Shown here piece by piece: positions 41,937-50,732 of a stretch of DNA of 64,000 nt; the stretch's first letter is position 1; each line of letters opens with the position of its first letter. This DNA is from a bacterium D16-76 (GTDB lineage: Bacteria > Bacillota > Clostridia > Oscillospirales > Acutalibacteraceae): NCBI GenBank assembly GCA_009917445.1, contig QZEE01000012.1:41163-105162 (forward strand). Direction: 5' to 3'. The notes beneath the pieces are model-generated. The model was not told the origin of the DNA. It did not search any database and was given only the letters and a program-made list of their open reading frames with translations. A program made the position numbers and the translations under genes.

Positions 41937-42125
41937 ATGGAAGAATGGGGGATTAGCGTAGGCACGGCGGCTGTGGGCCTGCTTATCTTGTATTTTGTGG
42001 TGAAGGCAGCCGTGTGCAGCGCCATTGAGGATAGCAAAAACGAAATCGCCAAAGCTGTGAAAAAGGGCATGGAGAAGTATGAGGCAGAGAGGGGCGTCCC
42101 AGCGGGGGAAGAGGGGAAAGGATAA
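41937..42125 (+). CDS. Small single-span membrane protein (DUF6019-like)
   Basis: 62 residues: a short acidic head, one membrane span (VGTAAVGLLILYFVVKAAV, about 8-27) and a charged amphipathic tail (SKNEIAKAVKKGMEKYEAER). The shape matches small proteins of the DUF6019 type. It begins five bases after the ECF S component stop, so it belongs to that transcript; GGGGGTAAACC serves as a weak ribosome site. Function unknown. Confidence 0.7.
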   Translation: MEEWGISVGTAAVGLLILYFVVKAAVCSAIEDSKNEIAKAVKKGMEKYEAERGVPAGEEGKG

Positions 42126-42245
42126 AGGAGCGGGCTTTTGGATGCTGTATCTGCGAGATTCTTAAAGCCCTCGTGCATACCGGCAGCAAAAAGGGGGCAG
42201 CGATTTTTCTTTTCCCATAACCCCCGCGAAACAACCGCCCCAGGG

Positions 42246-42274
42246 TTTACAAGCTGCCCAAAAAGTGGTAATAT
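42246..42274 (+). promoter_or_regulatory. Promoter of the polyol dehydrogenase gene
   Basis: TTTACA (42246-42251), 17-base spacer, TAATAT (42269-42274), 34 bases before the ATG. Confidence 0.68.
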
Positions 42275-42308
42275 CGAAAGATAGAAAACCTTTTGGGAGG
42301 AACGGCAC

Positions 42309-43892
42309 ATGAAGCTGAACATAAGCGGTATACAGGACAAACCCCCCTGGGGCCAGGCAGGCATCGCCCTGCCCCGGTTTGACCGGGAAAAGGTCTGCCA
42401 AAACACACGGCAGGCCCCCACTTGGCTGCATTTTGGCGCTGGCAACATCTTCCGGGCTTACCCGGCGGCGGTGCTGCAAGGCCTGCTGGACGACGGGCAG
42501 TACGGGAAAGGCGTCATCGTGGCCGAGGCCTTTGATTACGAGATTATTGACAAGGCCTACCGCCCCTACGATAATTTAAGCCTGCTGGCTGTGCTCAAGT
42601 CCGACGGCACCGCCGAAAAAAAGGTGGTGGGCTCTGTCACCGAAAGCCTGAAGGCCGACCCCTCTTTCCGGGAGGACTGGGGGAGGCTGGAAGAAATCTT
42701 CCGGGTGGCCTCTTTGCAGATGGTAAGCTTTACCATCACCGAAAAAGGCTATGCCGTGCCCCAGGGCGACCCGGCCCGGGGCCTGGACGCCGTAAGCGTG
42801 ATGGGCAAGCTCACCCGCCTGCTGCTGGAACGCTTTAAAGCCGGGGCCTGCCCCCTCACCCTGCAAAGCATGGACAACTGCTCCCACAACGGAGACAAGG
42901 TACGGGCGGGCATCATGGCTTATGCCCGCGCCTGGCAGCAGGCCGGCCTGGTACCGCAGGCTTTCTGCGCCTACCTGGAGGACGGCCAAAAAATCGCCTG
43001 CCCGTGGAGCATGATCGACAAGATCACCCCCCGGCCCGACGGCAAGGTGCAGAAAATGCTGGAAGAGGCGGGCTTCGAGGACAGCGGCATCCTCATCACC
43101 GGGAAAAACACCTACACCGCCGCCTTTGTCAACGCTGAAGAAACCGGGTACCTGGTCATAGAAGACGACTACCCCAACGGCCGCCCCCCGCTGGAACGGG
43201 CCGGGGTGCTATACGCCTCCCGCGACACCGTAGACAAGGTGGAAAAGATGAAGGTCTGCACCTGCCTAAACCCCCTGCACACCGCCATGTCCCTTTTTGG
43301 CTGCCTGCTGGGCTATGGCTTGATCTCCGCCGAAATGGAGGACGAGGATATCCGCGGCCTCATCACCAAAATGGGCTATGGGGAAGCCATGCCCGTGGTA
43401 GTAGACCCCGGCGTCCTGAAACCCGCCGATTTTATCCATGCGGTGCTTACCAAGCGCCTGCCCAACCCCTTTATGCCCGATGCCCCCCAGCGCATTGCCA
43501 CTGATACCTCCCAAAAGCTGCCCATCCGTTTTGGCGAGACCATAAAGGCCTACCAGCGCCAGGGCCTGGACGTGGGCTCCCTTACCCTCATCCCCCTGGT
43601 GCTGGCCGGTTACGCCCGCTATCTCAAGGGCATAGACGATAAGGGGAACCCCTTTGAGCCCTCCCCAGACCCCTTGCTGGAAGAGCTGCAGGCCCTTACC
43701 GCCCCCTTAGAGGTAAAAGAAGCCCCCCAGGACACAAGCTGCCTAAAGGTCCTTTTTAGCCGGGCAGACGTCTTTGGCCTAAACCTGTACGAAGCCGGCC
43801 TGGGGGACAGGGCCCAGGCTATGGCCGCCGAACTCTACGCGGGCCCGGGTGCTGTCCGTAAAACCCTTCATAAATATGTAAGCGCCCAGTAA
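42309..43892 (+). CDS. Mannitol dehydrogenase family oxidoreductase
   Basis: 527 residues, long-chain NAD-dependent polyol/uronate dehydrogenase (mannitol, fructuronate or tagaturonate type). The N-terminal Rossmann part has TWLHFGAGNIFRAYPAAVL near 37; MVSFTITEKGYAV near 140 is a family signature; the catalytic Lys and His region is VEKMKVCTCLNPLHTAMSLF near 312. The substrate cannot be set. Codons are C-rich compared with the G-rich genes upstream. GGAGG precedes the ATG. Confidence 0.9.
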   Translation: MKLNISGIQDKPPWGQAGIALPRFDREKVCQNTRQAPTWLHFGAGNIFRAYPAAVLQGLLDDGQYGKGVIVAEAFDYEIIDKAYRPYDNLSLLAVLKSDGTAEKKVVGSVTESLKADPSFREDWGRLEEIFRVASLQMVSFTITEKGYAVPQGDPARGLDAVSVMGKLTRLLLERFKAGACPLTLQSMDNCSHNGDKVRAGIMAYARAWQQAGLVPQAFCAYLEDGQKIACPWSMIDKITPRPDGKVQKMLEEAGFEDSGILITGKNTYTAAFVNAEETGYLVIEDDYPNGRPPLERAGVLYASRDTVDKVEKMKVCTCLNPLHTAMSLFGCLLGYGLISAEMEDEDIRGLITKMGYGEAMPVVVDPGVLKPADFIHAVLTKRLPNPFMPDAPQRIATDTSQKLPIRFGETIKAYQRQGLDVGSLTLIPLVLAGYARYLKGIDDKGNPFEPSPDPLLEELQALTAPLEVKEAPQDTSCLKVLFSRADVFGLNLYEAGLGDRAQAMAAELYAGPGAVRKTLHKYVSAQ

Positions 43893-43899
43893 GGCAAAA

Positions 43900-43928
43900 G
43901 GGCCGGGACAAGCTCCCGGCCCTCCTTC
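43900..43928 (+). terminator. Terminator after the polyol dehydrogenase
   Basis: GGGCCGGGA and TCCCGGCCC form a 9-base-pair stem with a 5-base loop, followed by TCCTTC; the T tract is poor. Confidence 0.65.
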
Positions 43929-43965
43929 ACGCAAAAAGGGGGCCCTGGCCGCGCAAATTTAGGTA

Positions 43966-43994
43966 GTGACATAACCAGCCGGATAGGGTATAAT
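43966..43994 (+). promoter_or_regulatory. Promoter without an adjacent gene
   Basis: GTGACA (43966-43971), 17-base spacer, perfect TATAAT (43989-43994). The next gene is 260 bases away and has its own promoter at 44160. The transcript would start with a GGGGACAAGCCCC hairpin and run into the R1 repeat. Confidence 0.6.
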
Positions 43995-44045
43995 AGTAGC
44001 AGGGGACAAGCCCCGCTAAGTGAAGGGCAGCAAGTTGCCCAAGAG

Positions 44046-44160
44046 GTTTTCGGGTCAACCCCTTTTTTAAAAGGGGTTGTGGGGTTTTTAGGGGCAAAGC
44101 CCCTGAACCGCCGGAGGCATAAAACGCGCGGCTGGACACTCCCGCAAAGCCCCGCGGCCT
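44046..44160 (+). repeat. Intergenic modular repeat R1 (full-length, uninterrupted copy)
   Basis: Best reference copy: GGTCAACCCC with a CCCCTTTTTTAAAAGGGG hairpin, TGTGGGGTTTTTA, a GGGGC-AAA-GCCCC hairpin, TGAACCGCCGGAGGC, then AAAACGCGCGGCTGG and a final AAAGCCCCGCGGCCTT. The 59848 copy matches it through all modules but has 97 extra bases in the GGGGC-AAA-GCCCC hairpin. Confidence 0.75.
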
Positions 44161-44188
44161 TGACCTTTTAGCGGGGGCATGCTATACT
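44160..44188 (+). promoter_or_regulatory. Promoter at 44160
   Basis: TTGACC (44160-44165), 17-base spacer, TATACT (44183-44188). The -35 box begins at the last base of the R1 repeat. Confidence 0.72.
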
Positions 44189-44256
44189 AAAGGCCTATAG
44201 GATAGGGAAGGCCGGGAAGCGGCCGAGGAAAACTACGGTTATGGAGTGATGGTATT

Positions 44257-45042
44257 TTGGATTTTAACGCCTTTGAATGGATACAGGCCAAGCTGCAGGA
44301 AGAGCTTCTCAACCAGGGCTTTGGCGAAGCCGCCCCTTTGGAAGACAGCGCGGGCAAAGCCGTCCTGTTCTCCGGTGAGTCGGTGGCTTACAGCCTGCTT
44401 TACGACAAGAAAGCCGGCCATTTCGAGCTGCGCAGCGCTACCCTGGACGAAGACGGCGCTCCCGGCAAATGGCGGCGCTTGGCCCTGTGGCTCTTTGACG
44501 AAAAAGAAGGGGACCGGTCAGATGCCGAAAGCATTGCCAACGACTTTTTGGATATCGTCCGGGGGCCGAAGCAGATTAAGCAGGCCCAGCAAAAGCGCCG
44601 GCGGGGCAAGGACGAAGAGCGCAGCGTAGACCCGGCGTTCTTTATTAACCGCCTGGTCAATATCTTCCCCCAGATCAAAGAGGATATCAACGGGGAAAAA
44701 ATCGTCTATGGCCAGGTGCGCCCGGCCACCTTCTTGAAAGAAAAGGTCGTGGCCAAGTGCGAAGGCCTGGCGTCTGCCCAGCCCCAGGGTGAAGCCGTGA
44801 AAAAGCTTTGCGCCCTGCTGGACGATATGTACAAAAACGGCGACATGGACCTGCGTTCCCTGCTTACCGCCGTGCTGCTTAACGGCCTCAGCGACAGCGC
44901 CTACGCCGTTTTGGAGGGGCAGATGGGGGACGAGCTGAAAAAGGCATCCCGCTTCAGCCGTAAGCTGCGGGGGAAGAACATTAAGCCCGAAAAGAAGAAA
45001 AAGCAGAAAAAGGTAGAGGCCCGGTTGGATTCCACCCGGTAA
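44257..45042 (+). CDS. Conserved hypothetical protein
   Basis: 261 residues, soluble, with no domain I recognise. The N-terminal 110 residues look alpha/beta (LLYDKKAGHFELRSATLDED), a basic linker follows (KRRRGKDEERSV), a helical region covers about 125-225, and the C-terminus is strongly basic (NIKPEKKKKQKKVEARLDST), which suggests nucleic-acid or ribosome contact. The TTG start at 44257 has GGAGTG upstream and the promoter at 44160-44188 is 70 bases away. Confidence 0.75.
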   Translation: MDFNAFEWIQAKLQEELLNQGFGEAAPLEDSAGKAVLFSGESVAYSLLYDKKAGHFELRSATLDEDGAPGKWRRLALWLFDEKEGDRSDAESIANDFLDIVRGPKQIKQAQQKRRRGKDEERSVDPAFFINRLVNIFPQIKEDINGEKIVYGQVRPATFLKEKVVAKCEGLASAQPQGEAVKKLCALLDDMYKNGDMDLRSLLTAVLLNGLSDSAYAVLEGQMGDELKKASRFSRKLRGKNIKPEKKKKQKKVEARLDSTR

Positions 45043-45075
45043 AAAAAGTCATGCCTGCTTAAGAAAAGGGGATAT

Positions 45076-46602
45076 ATGGGGAATTTGACGATGGAAAAAA
45101 AGCTGGTGGCCTGGTCCGGCGCCTTTATGGCGTCCTTAATGCTGGCCCAGCCCCTGCTGGACGTGGTGTCGTATTTTATGGCAGGGGTAGGGCACACGGG
45201 CTTGACCACTGCCCTGCGGTGCCTGTTGCTGGTGGTGGTCGGGGCCTATGGCTTTGCCATATCCGAGCACAAGCCGGTGTATATGGGGGTATATGGCGTA
45301 CTGGCGGCCTTTTGGCTGCTGCATGCCCTTAACTGCCTGCGGCAAGGCTACGCAGACCCCGTAGGGGATTTAGCCGAATATTTAAAGCTCATCCAGTTCC
45401 CCCTGTGGACCTTAAGCTTTGTCACTTTTTTCCGCAGGAGGGAAGAACTGCAGGGAAACGGCCCCGTTTTTTTGGCCGTGAATTTTGGCATCATAGTGGC
45501 GGTCATCCTTTTGTCTTACGCCACCGGCACCCCTGTCTATACCTATTTTACCCCCGAGCGGGGCGTGCAGCTGGGCATGCTGGGCTGGTTTGCCGTGCCC
45601 GCCGCCCAAAGCGCCATTGTGTGCCTGGTGGTAATCGGCCTGCTGCTGTGGGCCTACCGTACCGAAAAGCTGCGGGTGTTCTGCCTGTGCTGCGTGCTGG
45701 GCTTTGCCCTGCTGTATTTCACCGGCACCAAGCTGGCCTTTTACGCAGCCCTGCTGGTGGCCGCGGGCTTTGTTGTGCTGATTTTGCTTAGCCGCCAGCA
45801 CTACCGTTTCTGCATACCCCTGGTGCTGGCCGCGGCGGCTATGCTGCTTTTCCGGGGGGCGTCGCCCATGGCCCAGCGCCAAGCCCTTACGGCGGATTCC
45901 TACGCCATCTACGAGGAAAAGGCCCAGGAGATCATGGGGGAGGACATGGGCTACGTCTACCACCCCGGCGAGGAGATCCCCCCGGAGGTCGAGGCCAAGA
46001 TACGCCGCGTCTACACCGAGGTGTACGGCGCGCCCAAAGGCGTGTACGGCGGCGTGCTATTGGGGGACCTGCTGGAAAAATTCGGCCCGGACCGGGTTAT
46101 GGATTTTTACGGCTACACCGTCAAGTCTACCGAGCTTTACAACGTGCGCACCAAGCGCCAGGCCGCCCTGGGCCTGGTATGGGAGGAAAAAGACTTTTTG
46201 ACAAAGCTTTTGGGCTTTGAATACAGCGAATCCTGGATAAACGGCCGGCCCTACGACTTGGAAAACGACTTCCCGGCCCTGCCCTTCTATTACGGCTACC
46301 TGGGCGCCGCGCTATACGTAGCCTTTGCCGGGTATTTCCTTTTCCTGGTGCTGCGGGGGTTGGTCCGGGAGTTTAGCACCCTGCCGGAATTTTTGACGGT
46401 AGAGCTGGGGGCCTGGTGCCTGATCTTCTGCCTGGGGCTGGGGGCGGCGCAGTTTTCCGGCAATGTGCTGCGCAGGCCCAGTGTGACCGTGTACCTCTCT
46501 TTGGCAGCCGCGCAGATCTATTGCCAGCTGCGCCCCGAGCGCCGCCAGCGCCGCTTTGAAAAGTACCGCCAAAAGCCTGCCATCACCATAAAGCTGCCCT
46601 GA
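45076..46602 (+). CDS. O-antigen-ligase-like membrane protein (first of tandem pair)
   Basis: 508 residues with about ten membrane spans and one large extracytoplasmic loop (about residues 270-400). Conserved with the next gene: LAQPLLDVVSYF near the start, FTGTKLAFYAALLVAAGFV near 215, and WEEKDFLTKLLGFEYSESWI with YDLENDFPALPFYYGYLG in and after the loop. The topology is that of the WaaL/Wzy superfamily, which join or polymerise lipid-linked glycans outside the membrane. The glycan acceptor in this presumed Gram-positive is unknown. AAGGGG precedes the ATG. Confidence 0.8.
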   Translation: MGNLTMEKKLVAWSGAFMASLMLAQPLLDVVSYFMAGVGHTGLTTALRCLLLVVVGAYGFAISEHKPVYMGVYGVLAAFWLLHALNCLRQGYADPVGDLAEYLKLIQFPLWTLSFVTFFRRREELQGNGPVFLAVNFGIIVAVILLSYATGTPVYTYFTPERGVQLGMLGWFAVPAAQSAIVCLVVIGLLLWAYRTEKLRVFCLCCVLGFALLYFTGTKLAFYAALLVAAGFVVLILLSRQHYRFCIPLVLAAAAMLLFRGASPMAQRQALTADSYAIYEEKAQEIMGEDMGYVYHPGEEIPPEVEAKIRRVYTEVYGAPKGVYGGVLLGDLLEKFGPDRVMDFYGYTVKSTELYNVRTKRQAALGLVWEEKDFLTKLLGFEYSESWINGRPYDLENDFPALPFYYGYLGAALYVAFAGYFLFLVLRGLVREFSTLPEFLTVELGAWCLIFCLGLGAAQFSGNVLRRPSVTVYLSLAAAQIYCQLRPERRQRRFEKYRQKPAITIKLP

Positions 46603-46648
46603 AAAGGGGAAGGCGCAGGCCATACGTTTGTTATATAGGAGGAACGCC

Positions 46649-48310
46649 GTGGGAAAAAACAACTGGACAGGGGAGTGGGCCGCAAAAGGCCGATCTATAA
46701 AGGAAGCCCTATGCCGCCGCCTGCCCCAGATCGTATTCATCCTCATTGTCATGCAGCCTATTTTAGACGTGCTGTCCTTTTTCCTGGGGGAGCTGGGCAG
46801 CAACGCCTTTTCCACCCTGCTGCGCTTTACGCTTATGGCGGCGCTGGGGCTGCTGGGCTTTATTGTCAGCGATAAAAAGAAGCTGTATCTAGGCTTTTAC
46901 GTACTGGCCGGGGTTTTCTGGGCTTTGCACATGGCAAACTGCTTCCGCATCGGCTACCAGTCCATGATGGAGGACACGGCCAATTTCCTGCGCATCATCA
47001 GCTTTTTGGTGTTTGCGCTGGCCCTTATCATGTTTTTCCGCCAGGGCAAGCAGGTGCGCCGGGCTATTTTGCTGGGCTTTGGGGTAAACTTCCTGCTTTT
47101 CTGGCTGTTCACCCTGCTGCCCTGGGCCCTGGGCCAGCCCCAGTATACCTATGACAAGCTTTTTGTGGGCATGATGGGCTGGTTCAGCATCCCCAATGCC
47201 CAAAGCACCATTATTGTGCTTACCGCGCCCTTTGCCATCTACTGGGCCTACCGGTCGGGGAAATACCCCTTCTTCCTGGGCATGTGCCTGCTGTGCTGCG
47301 GCATGATGTACGCCACCGGTACCAAGCTCACCTTTTATTCGATTTTTGTTATATGCGGGGCGTATATCTTCCTGTTTTTCCTGCAAATGGGCAAAAAGTC
47401 CCTGCGCTATGTGCTGCCCTTGGCCCTGCTTGTGGTGCTGGCCTTTGGCTTCCGGCACCAGTCGCCCATGGATTTACGGGAGAGGATGTCCGCCTACTCC
47501 CGCGGCACCTATAACGAGCTGGTAGAGAAAAGCATGGCCCAAAGCGGCGCCAACAAGGCCGCTATACAAAAGGCCCAAAAGCAGTCGGCCAAAGGCACCC
47601 CAAAGAAAAGCGGCACCGGGAAAAAGCAGCCGGAGGTGGTGCAGACCATGGAGGAGATCCACCGGGGCCTGTTCTATGTGTACGAAGACACCTACGGCGA
47701 GTTTTTCCTGGACATGAACCAGCGCTTTGGCGTCTACCGCGTTATGGAGGCCTACGATTTCAGCACCTCTTCCGGCGTCCTCTCCGACTTCCGGGTGATG
47801 AAATCCCTTTTCTCCCACCTGGTTTGGGAGGAAAAAGACCTTTGCACACGTTTCCTGGGCTATGAATATAACGAAGTGGTGGTAGGGGAGACCATCTACG
47901 ACCTGGAAAATGACTTCCCGGCCATCTACTATTTCTTTGGCTATGTGGGCTTTACCCTGTATATGCTGGTGTTTGTCTATATTGGGTTTGTGGTGCTGCG
48001 GGCCTTTGCCGTGGACATGTACCAGGGCCTGCGAAGCGTCCCCCCGGCCCAGGGGTACAAAGCCCAGGCCCGCCGGCTGGGGCTGGGCGTCTGGCAGGGG
48101 CTCAGGCGCTTCCTTACCATTGAAATGGGCGCGGCAGGCATGTCCTTCCTTTTGGCGATTTTGGCCGCGCAGATTTCCGGCTACGTGCTGCGCAGGCCCA
48201 ATGTCACCATCTATTTTGCGGTTGCCACGGCCTACCTGTTCCATCTTTGTGTCGATTTGCGCCCCGGCCTTTCCGGCTTTAACCTGAAAAAGCTATGTAA
48301 AAAGGGCTGA
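46649..48310 (+). CDS. O-antigen-ligase-like membrane protein (second of tandem pair)
   Basis: 553 residues, paralogue of the preceding gene with the same spans and loop: VMQPILDVLSFFLG near 28, YATGTKLTFYSIFVICGAYI near 220, WEEKDLCTRFLGYEYNEVVV and YDLENDFPAIYYFFGYVGF after the loop. The loop is longer and holds a basic low-complexity stretch (KAQKQSAKGTPKKSGTGKKQ near 310-330). The GTG start at 46649 has ATAGGAGGAACGCC upstream, 46 bases after the first copy. Likely a gene duplication with divided acceptor or donor specificity. Confidence 0.8.
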   Translation: MGKNNWTGEWAAKGRSIKEALCRRLPQIVFILIVMQPILDVLSFFLGELGSNAFSTLLRFTLMAALGLLGFIVSDKKKLYLGFYVLAGVFWALHMANCFRIGYQSMMEDTANFLRIISFLVFALALIMFFRQGKQVRRAILLGFGVNFLLFWLFTLLPWALGQPQYTYDKLFVGMMGWFSIPNAQSTIIVLTAPFAIYWAYRSGKYPFFLGMCLLCCGMMYATGTKLTFYSIFVICGAYIFLFFLQMGKKSLRYVLPLALLVVLAFGFRHQSPMDLRERMSAYSRGTYNELVEKSMAQSGANKAAIQKAQKQSAKGTPKKSGTGKKQPEVVQTMEEIHRGLFYVYEDTYGEFFLDMNQRFGVYRVMEAYDFSTSSGVLSDFRVMKSLFSHLVWEEKDLCTRFLGYEYNEVVVGETIYDLENDFPAIYYFFGYVGFTLYMLVFVYIGFVVLRAFAVDMYQGLRSVPPAQGYKAQARRLGLGVWQGLRRFLTIEMGAAGMSFLLAILAAQISGYVLRRPNVTIYFAVATAYLFHLCVDLRPGLSGFNLKKLCKKG

Positions 48311-48343
48311 AAGCCCCATCCCCCCGTAAGGCAGGTGACCCCC

Positions 48344-49807
48344 ATGCAGCTTTATCTGGCAAACCATCCCTACCGGTATGAGTGCGAGAACCTTTGCCGC
48401 CTATTCTTCCCCTACAGCCACGTGCAGGTGGTAGATTCCCCCCTTACCGCCCCTGGCCCCTGGGCCCAGGCCATAGCCCAAGAAGGCCCCGGCGGTTTCA
48501 TCTACACCGCCCGGGTGTCGGACGGGCAGAAGGTGGCAGAAAAATCTGCCCAGCAGGGGGCTCTGGAAGAATACGCCATGACCAACCTGCTTTACGCAGC
48601 CTTTGTAGAGCTCACCGGTTCGCAGCCCGCTTGGGGGATGCTCACCGGCATACACCCCGTAAAGCTTTTGCGCCAGTACGTAGAAGAAGGGGGGGAGGGG
48701 GCCGGTTTAGAAAAATTCCGCACCCATTGCCATGTGACAGCCCCCAAAGCGGCCCTGGCTCTGCAAACCCTGCGGGCCCAGGCCCCCGTTACCGCCTCCA
48801 TCGGCGAAAACGACTGGGCCCTGTATATATCCATCCCCTTTTGCCCTACCCGGTGCGCTTATTGCTCCTTTATTTCCCAGGACGTCAAACACGCCCAAAA
48901 GCTTATGGCCCCTTATTTTGCCTTGCTGTTAGAGGAGCTTGAAAAGACGGCAGAGGTCACAAGGGCCCTGGGCCTGCGGCTTGTTTCCGTCTATATTGGC
49001 GGCGGCACCCCCACTACCCTTTCCGCCGGGCAATTAGGGCAGCTGTGCGAAAGCGTCCACCGCCTTTTTGACCTGTCGGGCTGCCCCGAATTTACCGTAG
49101 AGGCCGGCCGCCCCGACACTATCACCCGGGAAAAGCTGGCGGCCCTAAAAGCGGGGGGCGTGACCCGCATCAGCATAAACCCCCAGACCCTATCGGACCA
49201 GGTGCTGCAAAACATTGGCCGCCTGCACACCGCCCAGGACGTACTGGACGCCTTTGCCCTGGCAAAAGAGGCTGGCTTCGCGGACATCAACTGCGACCTG
49301 ATCGTGGGCCTGCCCGGCGATTCCCAGCCTGGCTTTGAGAAGACCCTGGAAGGCGTACTGGCCCTGGGGGCCAGCAACGTGACCGTGCACTCCCTGGCCC
49401 TTAAGCGCGGCGCCCGCCTGGAGGCCGAAGGGGGCACCACCCTCCACCGCCGGCAGCAGGAGACCGCCGCCATGATGGATTATTCCATCCGCCGCCTGGG
49501 GGAAGAGGGCTACGTGCCCTATTACCTTTACCGCCAGACCCGCATGGCCGGCAACCTGGAAAACACCGGCTGGGCCAAGCCGGGTTCCCTTTGCCGCTAC
49601 AACATCTATACTATGGACGAGTGCGTTTCGGTGATAGCCTGCGGCGCGGGGGGCGTCACCAAATTGAAAGACCCCTACAGCGGCCGGCTGGAACGCATCT
49701 TCAACTTTAAGTACCCCTATGAATACATTTCCCGCCACGGGGAAATACTTCTGCGAAAGGACGGTGTGACTGGGCTTTATGAGCAATTTCGCAAGCGGCT
49801 ACATTAA
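48344..49807 (+). CDS. hemZ: Oxygen-independent coproporphyrinogen dehydrogenase HemZ
   Basis: Radical SAM enzyme of the HemN/HemZ group, 487 residues. The cluster motif CPTRCAYCSF is near residue 167; YIGGGTPTTLSAGQL near 219, EFTVEAGRPDTITREKLAAL near 248 and CDLIVGLPGDSQPGFEKTLE near 318 are typical. The N-terminal extension of about 160 residues distinguishes HemZ from HemN. No other heme genes are nearby. The start is ATG 48344, with AGGTGA six bases before; an in-frame GTG at 48335 is possible. The 3' end overlaps the next gene by 29 bases. Confidence 0.92.
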   Translation: MQLYLANHPYRYECENLCRLFFPYSHVQVVDSPLTAPGPWAQAIAQEGPGGFIYTARVSDGQKVAEKSAQQGALEEYAMTNLLYAAFVELTGSQPAWGMLTGIHPVKLLRQYVEEGGEGAGLEKFRTHCHVTAPKAALALQTLRAQAPVTASIGENDWALYISIPFCPTRCAYCSFISQDVKHAQKLMAPYFALLLEELEKTAEVTRALGLRLVSVYIGGGTPTTLSAGQLGQLCESVHRLFDLSGCPEFTVEAGRPDTITREKLAALKAGGVTRISINPQTLSDQVLQNIGRLHTAQDVLDAFALAKEAGFADINCDLIVGLPGDSQPGFEKTLEGVLALGASNVTVHSLALKRGARLEAEGGTTLHRRQQETAAMMDYSIRRLGEEGYVPYYLYRQTRMAGNLENTGWAKPGSLCRYNIYTMDECVSVIACGAGGVTKLKDPYSGRLERIFNFKYPYEYISRHGEILLRKDGVTGLYEQFRKRLH

Positions 49808-50729
49808 GTATATCAATCACCTGGAACAGATAAACGACGGCGCGGTGCAGGACCCCGCCCACATGGTAGAGGAGGTAGAGGGCGCTTACCGTGAAAGCCT
49901 GCGCAACGTGTCCCGCAATATCTCCGAGCGCAAAAAGCGGGCCCGCATCGTTATGCTTTCCGGCCCCAGCAGCAGCGGCAAGACCACCACCGCCCACCTG
50001 CTGCGGGATTATCTGGAAGGCTTTGGCATTAAGGCGTATATTATTTCTTTAGACGATTTTTACCTGGGCCGTGACCGCACCCCCCGCCTGCCCGACGGCT
50101 CTTACGATTTCGAGACCGTAGAGGCCCTGGACGCCGAAAAGATCATCGGCTGCTTGTCCGATGTTATCGCCACCGGCAAGTTCAACGTGCCCCATTACAG
50201 CTTTGCCCTGGGCCGGCCCGATGGCGAGGACGCCCAATACGAGATTGCCCCGGAAGATATGGTCATTGTCGAGGGCATACACGGATTAAACCCCCTGTTC
50301 ACCCGCGGCCTGCCGGAAGACGCCTACGTCAAGCTTTACGTTAGCGTCAAGCAGCAGATTAAGGACGCCAACGGCGAAGTGCTTTCCCCCATGAACCTGC
50401 GCCTCATCCGCCGCATCGTCCGGGACATTAAGTTCCGCGACAGCCCCGCCGAACGCACCCTTTCCATGTGGCCCCAGGTGATCGAAGGGGAAAACCGGTA
50501 CATCCGCCCCTACCGCATTTGGGCTGACTACACGGTAAACTCTATCCATATTTACGAGCCCTGTGTGCTGCGCACGGTGGCCATCCCCCTGCTGCGCGCT
50601 ATTGAGATTGACAGCCTGCACTACAAGAAGGCCCGGGATTTGGAATCCCGCCTTATGCGCTTCGAGCCCGTAGACGCCGCCCTTGTACCCGATGGCTCGA
50701 TGCTGCGGGAATTTTTGGGCGCCCGGTAG
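49779..50729 (+). CDS. Uridine kinase-like P-loop kinase
   Basis: 316 residues. P-loop VMLSGPSSSGKTTTAHLLRD near 57-77, then SLDDFYLGRDRTPRLPDGSY near 88, and MVIVEGIHGLNPLF near 165, all features of the uridine kinase/phosphoribulokinase family. The extra N-terminal helix of about 50 residues and C-terminal part are those of long Udk-like proteins in clostridia rather than classical Udk. Substrate not proven. It starts inside hemZ, so the two are translationally linked. Confidence 0.87.
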   Translation: MSNFASGYIKYINHLEQINDGAVQDPAHMVEEVEGAYRESLRNVSRNISERKKRARIVMLSGPSSSGKTTTAHLLRDYLEGFGIKAYIISLDDFYLGRDRTPRLPDGSYDFETVEALDAEKIIGCLSDVIATGKFNVPHYSFALGRPDGEDAQYEIAPEDMVIVEGIHGLNPLFTRGLPEDAYVKLYVSVKQQIKDANGEVLSPMNLRLIRRIVRDIKFRDSPAERTLSMWPQVIEGENRYIRPYRIWADYTVNSIHIYEPCVLRTVAIPLLRAIEIDSLHYKKARDLESRLMRFEPVDAALVPDGSMLREFLGAR

Positions 50730-50732
50730 GCG

